A stretch of DNA of 5,484 nt from Methanomicrobia archaeon (GCA_016928455.1 JAFGKP010000096.1:1-5484); one strand, 5' to 3'; shown: positions 1 to 5,484, counted from the stretch's first letter. The notes: generated by a model not told the origin, from the sequence alone. Made by a program: numbers and translations.

Positions 1-1
1 G

Positions 2-1399
2 GCGGTAGATACCTCTGCACGTGAATACACAACGATACGAGAAGCGGCAGGGCCGTTGATTGTGGTCGAGAACGTTGAGGGCGTTTCCTACGGCGAGGTC
101 GTGAAGATAGTGACGCCCAGCGGTGAAGAGAAGATGGGACAGGTCTTAGAATCGAGCACGGGGCTCGCTGTGGTGCAGGTCTTCGAAGGCACGTCGGGGA
201 TCGACACTGCAAAGACGCGGGTGCGATTCACCGGGGACATCATGCGAGTGAGCGTCTCGCAGGACATGGTGGGTCGTTTCTTTGATGGCCTGGGCAGACC
301 ACGAGATGGCGGACCGGAGGTCATTCCAGAAGAACGGCTCTCGGTCATCGGCGCTTCCATCAACCCCACGACTCGAGATTACCCGCGTGAGTTCATCCAG
401 ACAGGGATCTCGACGATCGATGGGATGAACACGCTCGTGCGCGGGCAGAAGCTGCCGATCTTCTCCGGCGCTGGCATGCCGCATAATGCACTGGCTGCGC
501 AGATCGCGCGTCAGGCAAAGGTGCTTACGACGAGCGAGCCGTTCTCCGTGGTATTCGCCGCAATGGGTATCACACACGAGGAGGCCTCGTTCTTCATGCA
601 TGATTTCGAGCGCACAGGTGCGATTGAGCGGATCGTTGCGTTCCTCAATCTCGCAGACGACCCGGCAATCGAGCGGACGATCACGCCCCGTATGGCCCTG
701 ACCACGGCGGAGTTCCTCGCGTATGAGTACGACATGCACATCCTCGTTATTCTTACGGACATGACGAACTACTGTGAGGCGCTGCGCGAGATCTCCGCGG
801 CACGCGAGGAAGTGCCGGGCCGACGCGGGTATCCTGGCTACATGTACACCGACCTCTCAACGAACTACGAGCGTGCAGGACGAATCAGAGGTCGCAAGGG
901 CTCGATCACACAGATTCCGATCCTGAGCATGCCGGATGACGATATCACGCACCCGATCCCCGATCTGACCGGGTATATTACTGAGGGTCAGTTCGTGCTC
1001 TCGCGCAACCTGCACCGACGTGGTATTTATCCGCCGGTGGATGTGCTGCCCTCGCTCTCGCGGCTGATGAACGAGGGTATCGGCGAGGGGCGAACGCGTG
1101 AGGATCACTCGGGCGTGTCTAACCAGCTCTACGCGGGCTATGCAGAGGGACGAGACATGCGTGATCTCGTTGCGGTCGTCGGTGAGGAAGCGTTGACAAC
1201 GCGTGATCGGCGGTTCCTGGAGTTTGCGGACGAATTTGAGAAACGGTTCGTGACTCAGAACAGGAACGAGGACCGGAGTATCGACGAGACGCTGGACCTT
1301 GGCTGGGACTTGCTTTCCACACTACCCGAAGGCGAGCTGAAGCGAATCGACGAGAACATCATCAGGAAGTACCATCCGAACTACCGGGAAAAAGCGTAG
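2..1399 (+). CDS. atpB: A-type ATP synthase subunit B (5' partial)
   Basis: This is the non-catalytic, nucleotide-binding B subunit of the archaeal A1 headpiece. It alternates with three A subunits in the cytoplasmic A3B3 hexamer that couples ion flow to ATP synthesis. The frame is open from base 2 with no in-frame ATG or GTG before base 56. Residues upstream of the TTG at 56 (REYTTIREAAGPL) match the family N-terminal beta-barrel, so the true start lies left of the window and the TTG is internal. 465 residues are visible against a usual length of about 460-470, so only a few are missing. Counting from the TTG at 56, the degenerate P-loop region SGAGMPHN (137-144) has no Walker lysine, as expected for B rather than A. 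PPVDVLPSLS (326-335) fits the ATPase alpha/beta signature. The gene ends in TAG. No atpD follows; the next gene is convergent. Family identity is very secure. Confidence 0.97.
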   Translation, partial: AVDTSAREYTTIREAAGPLIVVENVEGVSYGEVVKIVTPSGEEKMGQVLESSTGLAVVQVFEGTSGIDTAKTRVRFTGDIMRVSVSQDMVGRFFDGLGRPRDGGPEVIPEERLSVIGASINPTTRDYPREFIQTGISTIDGMNTLVRGQKLPIFSGAGMPHNALAAQIARQAKVLTTSEPFSVVFAAMGITHEEASFFMHDFERTGAIERIVAFLNLADDPAIERTITPRMALTTAEFLAYEYDMHILVILTDMTNYCEALREISAAREEVPGRRGYPGYMYTDLSTNYERAGRIRGRKGSITQIPILSMPDDDITHPIPDLTGYITEGQFVLSRNLHRRGIYPPVDVLPSLSRLMNEGIGEGRTREDHSGVSNQLYAGYAEGRDMRDLVAVVGEEALTTRDRRFLEFADEFEKRFVTQNRNEDRSIDETLDLGWDLLSTLPEGELKRIDENIIRKYHPNYREKA

Positions 1400-1433
1400 C
1401 TCGATGGAGAGAATACCAGGCAGGGAAAGGGAC

Positions 1434-1438
1434 AAAAA
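1434..1438 (-). terminator. Possible oligo-T terminator after hicA
   Basis: On the minus strand a run of five T residues starts two bases after the hicA stop codon. Archaeal RNA polymerase commonly terminates at short T runs without a hairpin, so this could end the hicBA transcript before it runs antisense into atpB. Five T residues is a weak signal and no stem-loop was seen. No comparable T run was found for atpB on the + strand. Confidence 0.3.
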
Positions 1439-1440
1439 GG

Positions 1441-1662
1441 TTATAACGCCTTCTTGAATTCCTCGACGGATAACCCTGCCTGCCGAATAATTTCTCGCAA
1501 GGTCCCCGTTTTGAGCGTCTTAGGGAGGGGAACTGAAAAAACACGTTGATCATTCTGAAGCACTAGGTGATCTCCTTTTCCCAATCTCGGCGTGAAGCCC
1601 AATTTCACCCGTGCTTTGACCGCTTCTTCACCAGAAACAGAAGATGGCAGTTTCTTAAGCAC
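1441..1662 (-). CDS. hicA: HicA-like toxin (putative mRNA interferase)
   Basis: This 73-residue protein resembles HicA/YcfA toxins, small double-stranded-RNA-binding-fold RNases that cleave mRNA and are neutralised by HicB. Visible family hallmarks are the N-terminal LPSSVSGEEAVKA, the GF turn, the KGDH segment carrying the expected catalytic histidine (more often GSH), the strand VFSVPLPKTLK, and the typical C-terminal GTLREIIRQAGLSVEEF. Length is normal for the family. The start is GTG at 1662, fixed by an in-frame TAA directly before it and by a GGTGG motif six bases upstream. It is the second gene of a hicB-hicA pair and overlaps the long hicB frame by 58 bases. Base composition (about 48% GC by hand) is lower than in neighbouring genes, consistent with recent acquisition. 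Activity is inferred from family only. Confidence 0.85.
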   Translation of the reverse strand: MLKKLPSSVSGEEAVKARVKLGFTPRLGKGDHLVLQNDQRVFSVPLPKTLKTGTLREIIRQAGLSVEEFKKAL

Positions 1663-1856
1663 TTAGTTCCACCGGCAACCGCACCCAGCACTTTTGCTTC
1701 CTGGGTAAGCACCTCTAGCACTGCCTCAATTGCTTCTTTTATGTTCCGCAATGCTTCCTCCTTCGTCTCGCCCTGGCTGATTGCACCCGGTAATTCGAGG
1801 CACTGGGCTGAATATCCGCCTTCCTCTTCCTTCTCAAGGATTACCGCGTACTTCAT
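1605..1856 (-). CDS. hicB: HicB-like antitoxin, C-terminal tail probably frameshifted
   Basis: HicB antitoxins bind and block HicA and often repress their own promoter. Residues 1-56 follow the family closely: MKYAVILEKEEEGGYSAQC, then LPGAISQGETKEEALRNIKEAIEAVLEVL, a partial RNase H-like fold. There is no recognisable C-terminal helix-turn-helix or ribbon-helix-helix, so this is the short form. As read, the protein has 83 residues and its last roughly 25, including CLRNCHLLFLVKKRSKHG, look unlike HicB and are an out-of-frame reading of the start of hicA. Removing one G from the GGG at 1684-1686 (minus strand) would give the ending VRLPVELSA and a stop at 1655, for 66 residues and an 8-base overlap with hicA. 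That is a more typical arrangement, so a frameshift mutation or a sequencing error is likely. The start is ATG at 1856, 45 bases after the glycosylase stop on the same strand. Confidence 0.8.
   Translation of the reverse strand: MKYAVILEKEEEGGYSAQCLELPGAISQGETKEEALRNIKEAIEAVLEVLTQEAKVLGAVAGGTKCLRNCHLLFLVKKRSKHG
1669..1673 (-). promoter_or_regulatory. Ribosome binding site of hicA, inside hicB
   Basis: GGTGG on the minus strand lies six bases before the GTG start of hicA and resembles the core GGTG of archaeal Shine-Dalgarno sites. It supports the GTG start. Because it sits inside the 3' end of hicB, hicA translation is probably coupled to hicB. Confidence 0.5.
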
Positions 1857-1882
1857 CGCTAATCGTACAGAAGGATACAGGG

Positions 1883-1889
1883 TTAAAAC
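1883..1889 (-). promoter_or_regulatory. Possible TATA-like element for hicBA
   Basis: The minus strand reads GTTTTAACC around here, about 27-33 bases before the hicB ATG, and no Shine-Dalgarno motif is seen in front of that ATG. The spacing would suit a leaderless or nearly leaderless transcript. The match to the archaeal TATA consensus is poor, and read-through from the glycosylase gene is an equal alternative. Confidence 0.2.
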
Positions 1890-1901
1890 TGCTAACCCCG
1901 C

Positions 1902-2477
1902 TCACAGACACGTTGTCAGTACCATAAAATCTGTTTTTAACGGTGCGCGCATGCCGGCATTGTAGGTCGCGACCGCAGGATGGTAGAGGGGCACAATCCG
2001 CTTAACGCCGGCGATCGTGTTTACCGTGAAGACCGTTCCGTGGATCTTTCCTATGCGCTCCTTCGGCAAGCCGAACTTGTCGAAGATGTACGCCAGTGAG
2101 AAATTGCCGAGTGTCGCGATGATCGCAGGATTGACGAGCTCAAGCTGCGCATCCAGATACGGTGTGCAGGCCCGGATCTCCTCTGGCTGCGGGTTCCGGT
2201 TCTGCGGCGGGCGGCATTTCAGGATGTTCGCGATGTAGACATCGCCGCGTGTGAGACCGATCGAGTCCAGGAGCTCATCAAGCACCTTTCCTGCCTTGCC
2301 GACGAACGGCCTGCCCTGCTGATCTTCAGAGTACCCGGGGGCCTCACCGACGAACATAATTCGCGCGAAGAGCGACCCCTCACCGACCACTGGATTGGTA
2401 CGAGTTCGCCACAGCTCGCAGCGGGTACAGTTCAAGACACGCTCCGCGACGCGAGCCAATTCCGCTTTTCTACCCAT
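1902..2477 (-). CDS. udg: Family 4 uracil-DNA glycosylase, [4Fe-4S] type
   Basis: This enzyme removes uracil produced in DNA by cytosine deamination, starting base excision repair. Counting from the ATG at 2477 (191 residues), C17, C20, C88 and C104 have the spacing of the four cysteines that hold the [4Fe-4S] cluster in family 4 enzymes. Motif A is GEAPG (44-48), followed by QGRPFVG (54-60), then KCRPPQNRNP (87-96), and the motif B region HPA (166-168). Length is typical. Upstream GTG codons at 2486 and 2483 are in frame. A GGTGAT Shine-Dalgarno-like string overlaps them but lies only one base from the ATG, so the exact start is uncertain within nine bases. The gene is divergent from the HD hydrolase. 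It runs in the same direction as hicB, 45 bases downstream, but a functional link to the toxin pair is not implied. Confidence 0.95.
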   Translation of the reverse strand: MGRKAELARVAERVLNCTRCELWRTRTNPVVGEGSLFARIMFVGEAPGYSEDQQGRPFVGKAGKVLDELLDSIGLTRGDVYIANILKCRPPQNRNPQPEEIRACTPYLDAQLELVNPAIIATLGNFSLAYIFDKFGLPKERIGKIHGTVFTVNTIAGVKRIVPLYHPAVATYNAGMRAPLKTDFMVLTTCL

Positions 2478-2511
2478 GATCACCACTCTTTTTTAGCTGC
2501 TTTCTTTGTTT

Positions 2512-2517
2512 GTATAC
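2512..2517. promoter_or_regulatory. Palindromic TATA-like element between divergent genes
   Basis: GTATAC, in the context TTTGTATACTAC, sits in the short gap between the glycosylase (start 2477, minus) and the HD hydrolase (start 2544, plus). It is about 27-40 bases from each start codon, near the 25-30 base TATA-to-start spacing of archaeal promoters with short leaders. Being self-complementary it could be read in either direction. No clear purine-rich BRE flank was seen on either side, so use in both directions is a guess. Confidence 0.4.
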
Positions 2518-2543
2518 TACTAGAGACAGTGAGAAGAAGCGCC

Positions 2544-3104
2544 ATGATTTCGTTTAAAGAAGCTCGGGAGTTACTGGAACAGGAAGTGGCGACCGATGCG
2601 TTACGGAAGCACATGCTTGCCGTTGCTGCGATCATGTCGGCGCTCGCCGCGAAGCTGGGCGTCAGCGAGGCGGAGAAGGAGCTATGGACGCTGGTCGGCT
2701 TGCTGCACGATCTGGATTACGAGCGCACGAAAGACAATTTCGAGCAGCACGGGCTCGTGACGGCCGAGATGCTCACCGGCAAACTGCCTGAGCAGTGCCT
2801 GGACGCGATCAAGGCGCACAATAAGATGACGGGCTATGAACCGGAGAGTGAGATGGCGAAAGCCCTGGTTGCCGCGGACGCCGTCTCAGGACTCATTGTG
2901 CCGACCGCGTTAATGATGCCCTCACGCAAATTGGCGGACGTGCGCCCGAAATCGCTGACGAAGAAATTCAAGGATAACTCATTCGCACGCACGGTGAGCA
3001 GGGAGCATATCATGATCTGTCAGGAGCTGGGGCTTGAGCGGAACGACTTCTTCACGCTCGCGCTCGAGGCACTGCTCCCGCTCAGTGACGAGTTGGGTGT
3101 GTAG
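2544..3104 (+). CDS. HD-superfamily hydrolase (COG2316-like), function unknown
   Basis: This 186-residue soluble protein has the metal-binding pattern of HD-domain phosphohydrolases: H23 (RKHMLAV), H55-D56 in GLLHDLDYE, H69 in EQHG, H92 in KAHN, and D112 in AAD. These would ligate one or two divalent metals and hydrolyse a phosphate ester. The overall architecture resembles the small predicted hydrolases of COG2316, including the second half with SGLIVPTALMMPSRKLADV and a KSLTKKFKDNSFA segment. The natural substrate of that group is not known to me; nucleotides or nucleotide second messengers are common HD substrates, but nothing here decides. The start was set at ATG 2544 because it gives the family N-terminus. 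An in-frame GTG at 2529 would add five residues. The only upstream Shine-Dalgarno candidate is a weak AGTGAG. The gene ends in TAG, 17 bases from the convergent regulator gene. Confidence 0.88.
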   Translation: MISFKEARELLEQEVATDALRKHMLAVAAIMSALAAKLGVSEAEKELWTLVGLLHDLDYERTKDNFEQHGLVTAEMLTGKLPEQCLDAIKAHNKMTGYEPESEMAKALVAADAVSGLIVPTALMMPSRKLADVRPKSLTKKFKDNSFARTVSREHIMICQELGLERNDFFTLALEALLPLSDELGV

Positions 3105-3121
3105 CGTGCTCGTGCGTGCGG

Positions 3122-3742
3122 TTATTGACCCGCAAGCTCATCTATCTCCGATAAGAAGATGCTGGCGCGCGCGCTCAATTGCTGCGCCTGCTCGCTCATC
3201 CTGCCGAGCGTGTTCACCGAGCCCGCAACGAGGAACCGCAGCAGCTGATAGTTCTCATGCCATGAGAGCAACTGCGCCAACTCGTGCTCGCCAATCTCGT
3301 GATACCACTCGTCGTGCCGCCAGATGAGAACCGCGCCCAATATACTCACGGCCTCCTCGGGCTTCAAGTCCTCCAGATTCGCGAGTGTAAAGGGCAAACC
3401 GCCAATGAGAAACCCCAGTGGGTTCTTCACCGCCGGGAGATCATCCAGTGAGATCTGCACGTATTTCATGATCTCAGGTAGTGCCATAAAGAGCTCTGCG
3501 GTTGCTACCCGGCCGCTAAAGTACGCGATGAGCGTGCCTTTCGGCGTGGCCACGTAGATCTCCGCGCCACGCTTCCCCATCCCGATCTTCTGGACGAGAT
3601 GTGCACGCTCCATCTCGGGAAGTTTGCGCAGCACGGTGGGATAAGGGATAGCAGTCGCTTTTGCGATCCCGTACTTGCTGGTCGAGCCGTTTTTAATGAG
3701 GCATTCGAGGATGCGTTCGTATTCGTGCTTGGCGGGTTTCAT
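3122..3742 (-). CDS. Winged helix-turn-helix transcriptional regulator
   Basis: This 206-residue protein has an N-terminal DNA-binding domain (about 6-75): helix HEYERILECLIKNG, a turn plus recognition-helix region SKYGIAKATAIPYPTVLRKLPEME, then a wing with GMGKRGAEIYVATPKG. This is the pattern of archaeal winged-helix repressors or activators. Residues 76-206 are mainly predicted helix and match no domain I recognise. One helix-rich part carries four histidines (H143, H148, H153, H162) among acidic residues, which might bind a metal or other ligand, but that is speculative. No transmembrane segment is evident. The gene starts 73 bases from, and divergent to, the ABC substrate-binding gene, so it is the obvious candidate to control that operon and itself. 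Its ATG is preceded by ACTATAACATGTC, with no clear Shine-Dalgarno site. Confidence 0.8.
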   Translation of the reverse strand: MKPAKHEYERILECLIKNGSTSKYGIAKATAIPYPTVLRKLPEMERAHLVQKIGMGKRGAEIYVATPKGTLIAYFSGRVATAELFMALPEIMKYVQISLDDLPAVKNPLGFLIGGLPFTLANLEDLKPEEAVSILGAVLIWRHDEWYHEIGEHELAQLLSWHENYQLLRFLVAGSVNTLGRMSEQAQQLSARASIFLSEIDELAGQ

Positions 3743-3762
3743 GACATGTTATAGTCAGTAAT

Positions 3763-3785
3763 GGATATGAATAAAAAAGGATATG
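3763..3785. repeat. Direct repeat GGATATG, possible operator
   Basis: GGATATG occurs at 3763-3769 and again at 3779-3785, 16 bases apart start to start, separated by an A-rich spacer. The second copy directly abuts the TATA box of the ABC operon and covers the place where TFB would contact DNA. A protein bound there could block or recruit the basal machinery. The divergent winged-helix regulator is the natural candidate. Two 7-base copies in AT-rich DNA may also be chance. Confidence 0.35.
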
Positions 3786-3793
3786 TTTATATA
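3786..3793 (+). promoter_or_regulatory. Strong archaeal TATA box of the ABC operon
   Basis: TTTATATA matches the archaeal TATA consensus exactly and is preceded by purine-rich sequence (AAAAAAGGATATG) that can serve as BRE. Its centre is about 26 bases before the ATG at 3816. Since archaeal transcription usually starts 24-28 bases downstream of the TATA centre, the transcript should begin at or within a couple of bases of the ATG, making it leaderless. The absence of a good Shine-Dalgarno motif in front of the gene agrees. Confidence 0.8.
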
Positions 3794-3815
3794 GCCGCAG
3801 AAGAAAGCCCGAACT

Positions 3816-4763
3816 ATGCCAGTAAAGAGTGGGATTTTGATAGTGATCGCTGTTGTGCTCCTCGCTGGTGCTGGGTCTCTTGGCTGCCTCGAGCAACCGG
3901 AAGAGGGCGCGGGAGAAGCACTGCTAGTCATGAAGGTGGGCGCCATGCCGGACGAGGCAACGCTGCCGTATTACGTCGCGGCGCAGGAAGGGATCTTTCT
4001 CGAGCACGGCCTGGATGTGGAAGTGGTGCCGTTCCAGAGCGCGCTGGAGCGTGACAGTGCACTTATCGCCGGAGAGATCGACGCGGGAGAGAACGATCCG
4101 GTGGGTGTGTTCGTGCTGCAGAACGCGGGCTATGACGCCCGGATCGTCAGTCGCGAGCTCCACGAGACACCGGCGAAGATGCGGTTCGCTATCCTCGCCA
4201 GCCCTGACTCGGAGATACGGTCGGTTGATGATTTAGCAGGGAAGCAGGTTGCCATTTCCAGCAATACCGTTATTGAATGGATAACTGATAATCTGCTCGG
4301 GGATGTCCAGACGCTCAAGATCGAGGAGAGGAAAGTGCCGATCAGGATGCAGCTACTGCTCGATGGTACGTATGAAGCGGCGACCCTGGCAGAACCGCTG
4401 GCGAGCTATGCCGTGTACCAGGGTGCGCACCTGGTCATCGCAGACTCGATGCTCGAGCCAACGATCGGTTATACCGTGATCGTGTTCCGGGGCGAATTCA
4501 TCGACGAGCACCCGGAGAGCGTCGCGCAATTCCTCGCTGCATTCGACGAAGCGGTGGACCGTATCAATGCAAACCCGGAGAACTACCGTGAGCTGCTCGT
4601 GGAAATTGCTAAGGTGCCCGAGGAGATTGCGGAGACCTACCAGATGGCCACGTATATGCATGCGGCGCCCTATCCACGCGATAACTTCGAGCTCGTGCTG
4701 AGCTGGATGCAGGAGAAGGGCCTGGTGACTGAAGCTATTTCATACGACGAGGTCATTTATTAA
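3816..4763 (+). CDS. ABC transporter substrate-binding lipoprotein (NitT/TauT/NMT1-like)
   Basis: This 315-residue extracytoplasmic protein would capture a small ligand outside the membrane and deliver it to an ABC permease. Residues 1-23 form a lipoprotein signal peptide: a basic start, hydrophobic core ILIVIAVVLLAGAG, and lipobox LGC with C24 as the lipidation site. An acidic linker (EQPEEGAGEA) follows. The mature part begins VMKVGAMPDEATLPYYVAAQEGIF, the typical opening of SsuA/TauA/ThiY-type proteins (COG0715). Later landmarks are SVDDLAGKQVAISSNT, near the middle, and LLLDGTYEAATLAEP, in the second lobe. The family includes proteins for nitrate, sulfonates, taurine and thiamine pyrimidine precursors, and I cannot choose among them. 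The segment between the lobes (DNLLGDVQTLKIEERK) seems slightly shorter than in relatives I recall. The gene is first in an operon with the ATPase at 4774 and has its own strong promoter. Confidence 0.9.
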   Translation: MPVKSGILIVIAVVLLAGAGSLGCLEQPEEGAGEALLVMKVGAMPDEATLPYYVAAQEGIFLEHGLDVEVVPFQSALERDSALIAGEIDAGENDPVGVFVLQNAGYDARIVSRELHETPAKMRFAILASPDSEIRSVDDLAGKQVAISSNTVIEWITDNLLGDVQTLKIEERKVPIRMQLLLDGTYEAATLAEPLASYAVYQGAHLVIADSMLEPTIGYTVIVFRGEFIDEHPESVAQFLAAFDEAVDRINANPENYRELLVEIAKVPEEIAETYQMATYMHAAPYPRDNFELVLSWMQEKGLVTEAISYDEVIY

Positions 4764-4773
4764 CTACCAGTTG

Positions 4774-5484
4774 ATGATTGCCGCGAAGGAGCTCACGAAG
4801 ATCTACCCGGACGGAACGGAGGCGGTACACAGGGTCACCTTCGATATACCCTGCGGTGAGTGCTGTTCGGTCATCGGGCCATCGGGCTGCGGTAAAACGA
4901 CGCTTCTGCTTATGTTCGCGGGTATTCTGCGGCCGAGTGCTGGTACGGCACTGATCAACAGCCATGAGGTTATCGGGCCGTCGAAGGAACTGGCGCTGAT
5001 CTTCCAGGACTACGGGCTCTTTCCCTGGAAGACGGTTTACGAGAATGTTTCGTTGGGCCTTGAGCTGCGCGGTGTTAACAAGAAGGAGCAGCAGGAGATC
5101 GTCTCATCGCTCCTCAAGGATCTCGGGTTGCACGGGTTCGAGAGGAACTATCCGAAACAGTTGTCCGGTGGGATGCAGCAACGCGTCGCCTTCGCACGCA
5201 TGCTGGCCCTGAAGCCGAAGATCCTGCTCATGGACGAGCCGTTGTCCTCGCTGGACGCGCTGACACGCGAGACGATGCAGAATGTGCTCCTGCAGCTCTG
5301 GCAGCAGAAGCGCATGACCATGCTGCTCGTTACACACAGCATAGAGGAGGCGGTGTTTTTCGGACGAAAGATCATCGTGCTCTCACCGCGACCGGGCACC
5401 ATCGTCAAAACGATCGAAAATCCCCAGAAGGGAAACGTCGAGTACAGAACACAAGAGGTATTCTTCGAGAAATGCAAGGAAGTA
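4774..5484 (+). CDS. ABC transporter ATP-binding protein (SsuB/TauB-like, 3' partial)
   Basis: This cytoplasmic ATPase would power the importer that uses the preceding lipoprotein. The frame from ATG 4774 is open to the last base, giving 237 residues; relatives have about 245-265, so only a short C-terminal piece is missing. All motifs are intact: Walker A GPSGCGKTT (35-43), Q-loop Q78 in IFQDYGLFPWKTVYENV, signature LSGGMQQR (130-137), Walker B ILLMDEP (150-156), D-loop SSLD (158-161), and H-loop H188 in VTHSIEEA. The FQDYGLFPW and LSPRPG segments are typical of the nitrate/sulfonate/taurine branch. The start lies 10 bases after the substrate-binding gene; a TTG directly before the ATG is an alternative. 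GAGGT at 4749-4753 is the nearest Shine-Dalgarno-like site but is about 20 bases away, so translation may depend on coupling. The permease is presumably downstream, outside the window. Confidence 0.96.
   Translation, partial: MIAAKELTKIYPDGTEAVHRVTFDIPCGECCSVIGPSGCGKTTLLLMFAGILRPSAGTALINSHEVIGPSKELALIFQDYGLFPWKTVYENVSLGLELRGVNKKEQQEIVSSLLKDLGLHGFERNYPKQLSGGMQQRVAFARMLALKPKILLMDEPLSSLDALTRETMQNVLLQLWQQKRMTMLLVTHSIEEAVFFGRKIIVLSPRPGTIVKTIENPQKGNVEYRTQEVFFEKCKEV

Noticed and set aside
56..58. TTG as the start of atpB
   Set aside because: The residues encoded upstream in the same frame match the conserved N-terminus of the B subunit, so the start lies outside the window.
146..739. 197-residue open frame on the minus strand inside atpB
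   Set aside because: It lies antisense to a conserved, certain gene, is rich in His, Arg and Cys as typical for reverse readings of GC-rich coding DNA, and shows no recognisable domain.
1567..1965. 132-residue open frame on the + strand over hicBA
   Set aside because: It is antisense to two recognisable family members; its Ser/Phe-rich composition is that of a reverse-complement shadow.
3105..3121. Bidirectional terminator between the convergent HD hydrolase and regulator genes
   Set aside because: The 17-base gap contains neither a T run on either strand nor a stem-loop that I can see.
3742..3757. Inverted repeat TGAC-N8-GTCA at the regulator start as a separate operator
   Set aside because: The arms are only four bases and the inner bases do not pair; too weak to list as a feature, though noted with the promoter region.
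3693..3946. Two minus-strand frames (63 and 67 residues) and a 97-residue + frame around the ABC promoter
   Set aside because: They cross the promoter region and the signal peptide coding sequence of a clear gene, and have no family features.
4353..4661. 102-residue minus-strand frame within the substrate-binding gene
   Set aside because: It is antisense to a recognised protein, His/Arg-rich and without domain similarity.
5104..5477. Minus-strand frames of 77 and 109 residues opposite the end of the ABC ATPase
   Set aside because: The + strand encodes an ATPase with every catalytic motif up to the window end; these are antisense shadows.

Overview
The window looks like a piece of an archaeal, probably euryarchaeal, chromosome. 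The evidence is a rotary A-type ATP synthase B subunit, a family 4 iron-sulfur uracil-DNA glycosylase, a textbook archaeal TATA box (TTTATATA) about 26 bases before a start codon, and short GGTG-type ribosome binding sites. Most genes are moderately GC rich, roughly 55-60% by hand count. The lineage cannot be fixed from this sequence. A methanogen or ANME-like relative is an inference only.

Layout. The left end (2-1399, + strand) is the almost complete 3' part of atpB, whose first few codons lie outside the window. Three minus-strand genes follow, converging on atpB. In transcription order they are a family 4 uracil-DNA glycosylase, a hicB-like antitoxin and a hicA-like toxin. The glycosylase is divergent from an HD-superfamily hydrolase on the + strand (2544-3104), and a palindromic TATA-like element lies between them. 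The hydrolase converges on a minus-strand winged-helix regulator (3122-3742). That regulator is divergent from an ABC import operon on the + strand: a lipoprotein substrate-binding protein of the NitT/TauT/NMT1-like type (3816-4763), then 10 bases later an ABC ATPase (4774 to the window end, 3' partial). A permease gene would be expected just beyond the window.

How the genes fit together. atpB belongs to energy conservation, and its operon seems to be interrupted or to end here, because no atpD follows. The hicBA pair is a small toxin-antitoxin cassette with lower GC than its surroundings; its antitoxin gene has an out-of-frame tail that suggests a one-base frameshift. The glycosylase (uracil repair) and the HD hydrolase (function unknown) are housekeeping-like genes. 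The winged-helix gene and the ABC operon share a 73-base divergent promoter region with a strong TATA box and a pair of 7-base direct repeats, so local regulation of the transporter is a reasonable hypothesis. The transported compound is not identifiable from sequence.

No RNA gene, CRISPR array, insertion sequence or gene-free stretch longer than 75 bases was seen. I found no convincing completely new system. The best leads are the wHTH/ABC pair, with its His-rich regulator domain, and the damaged-looking hicB.
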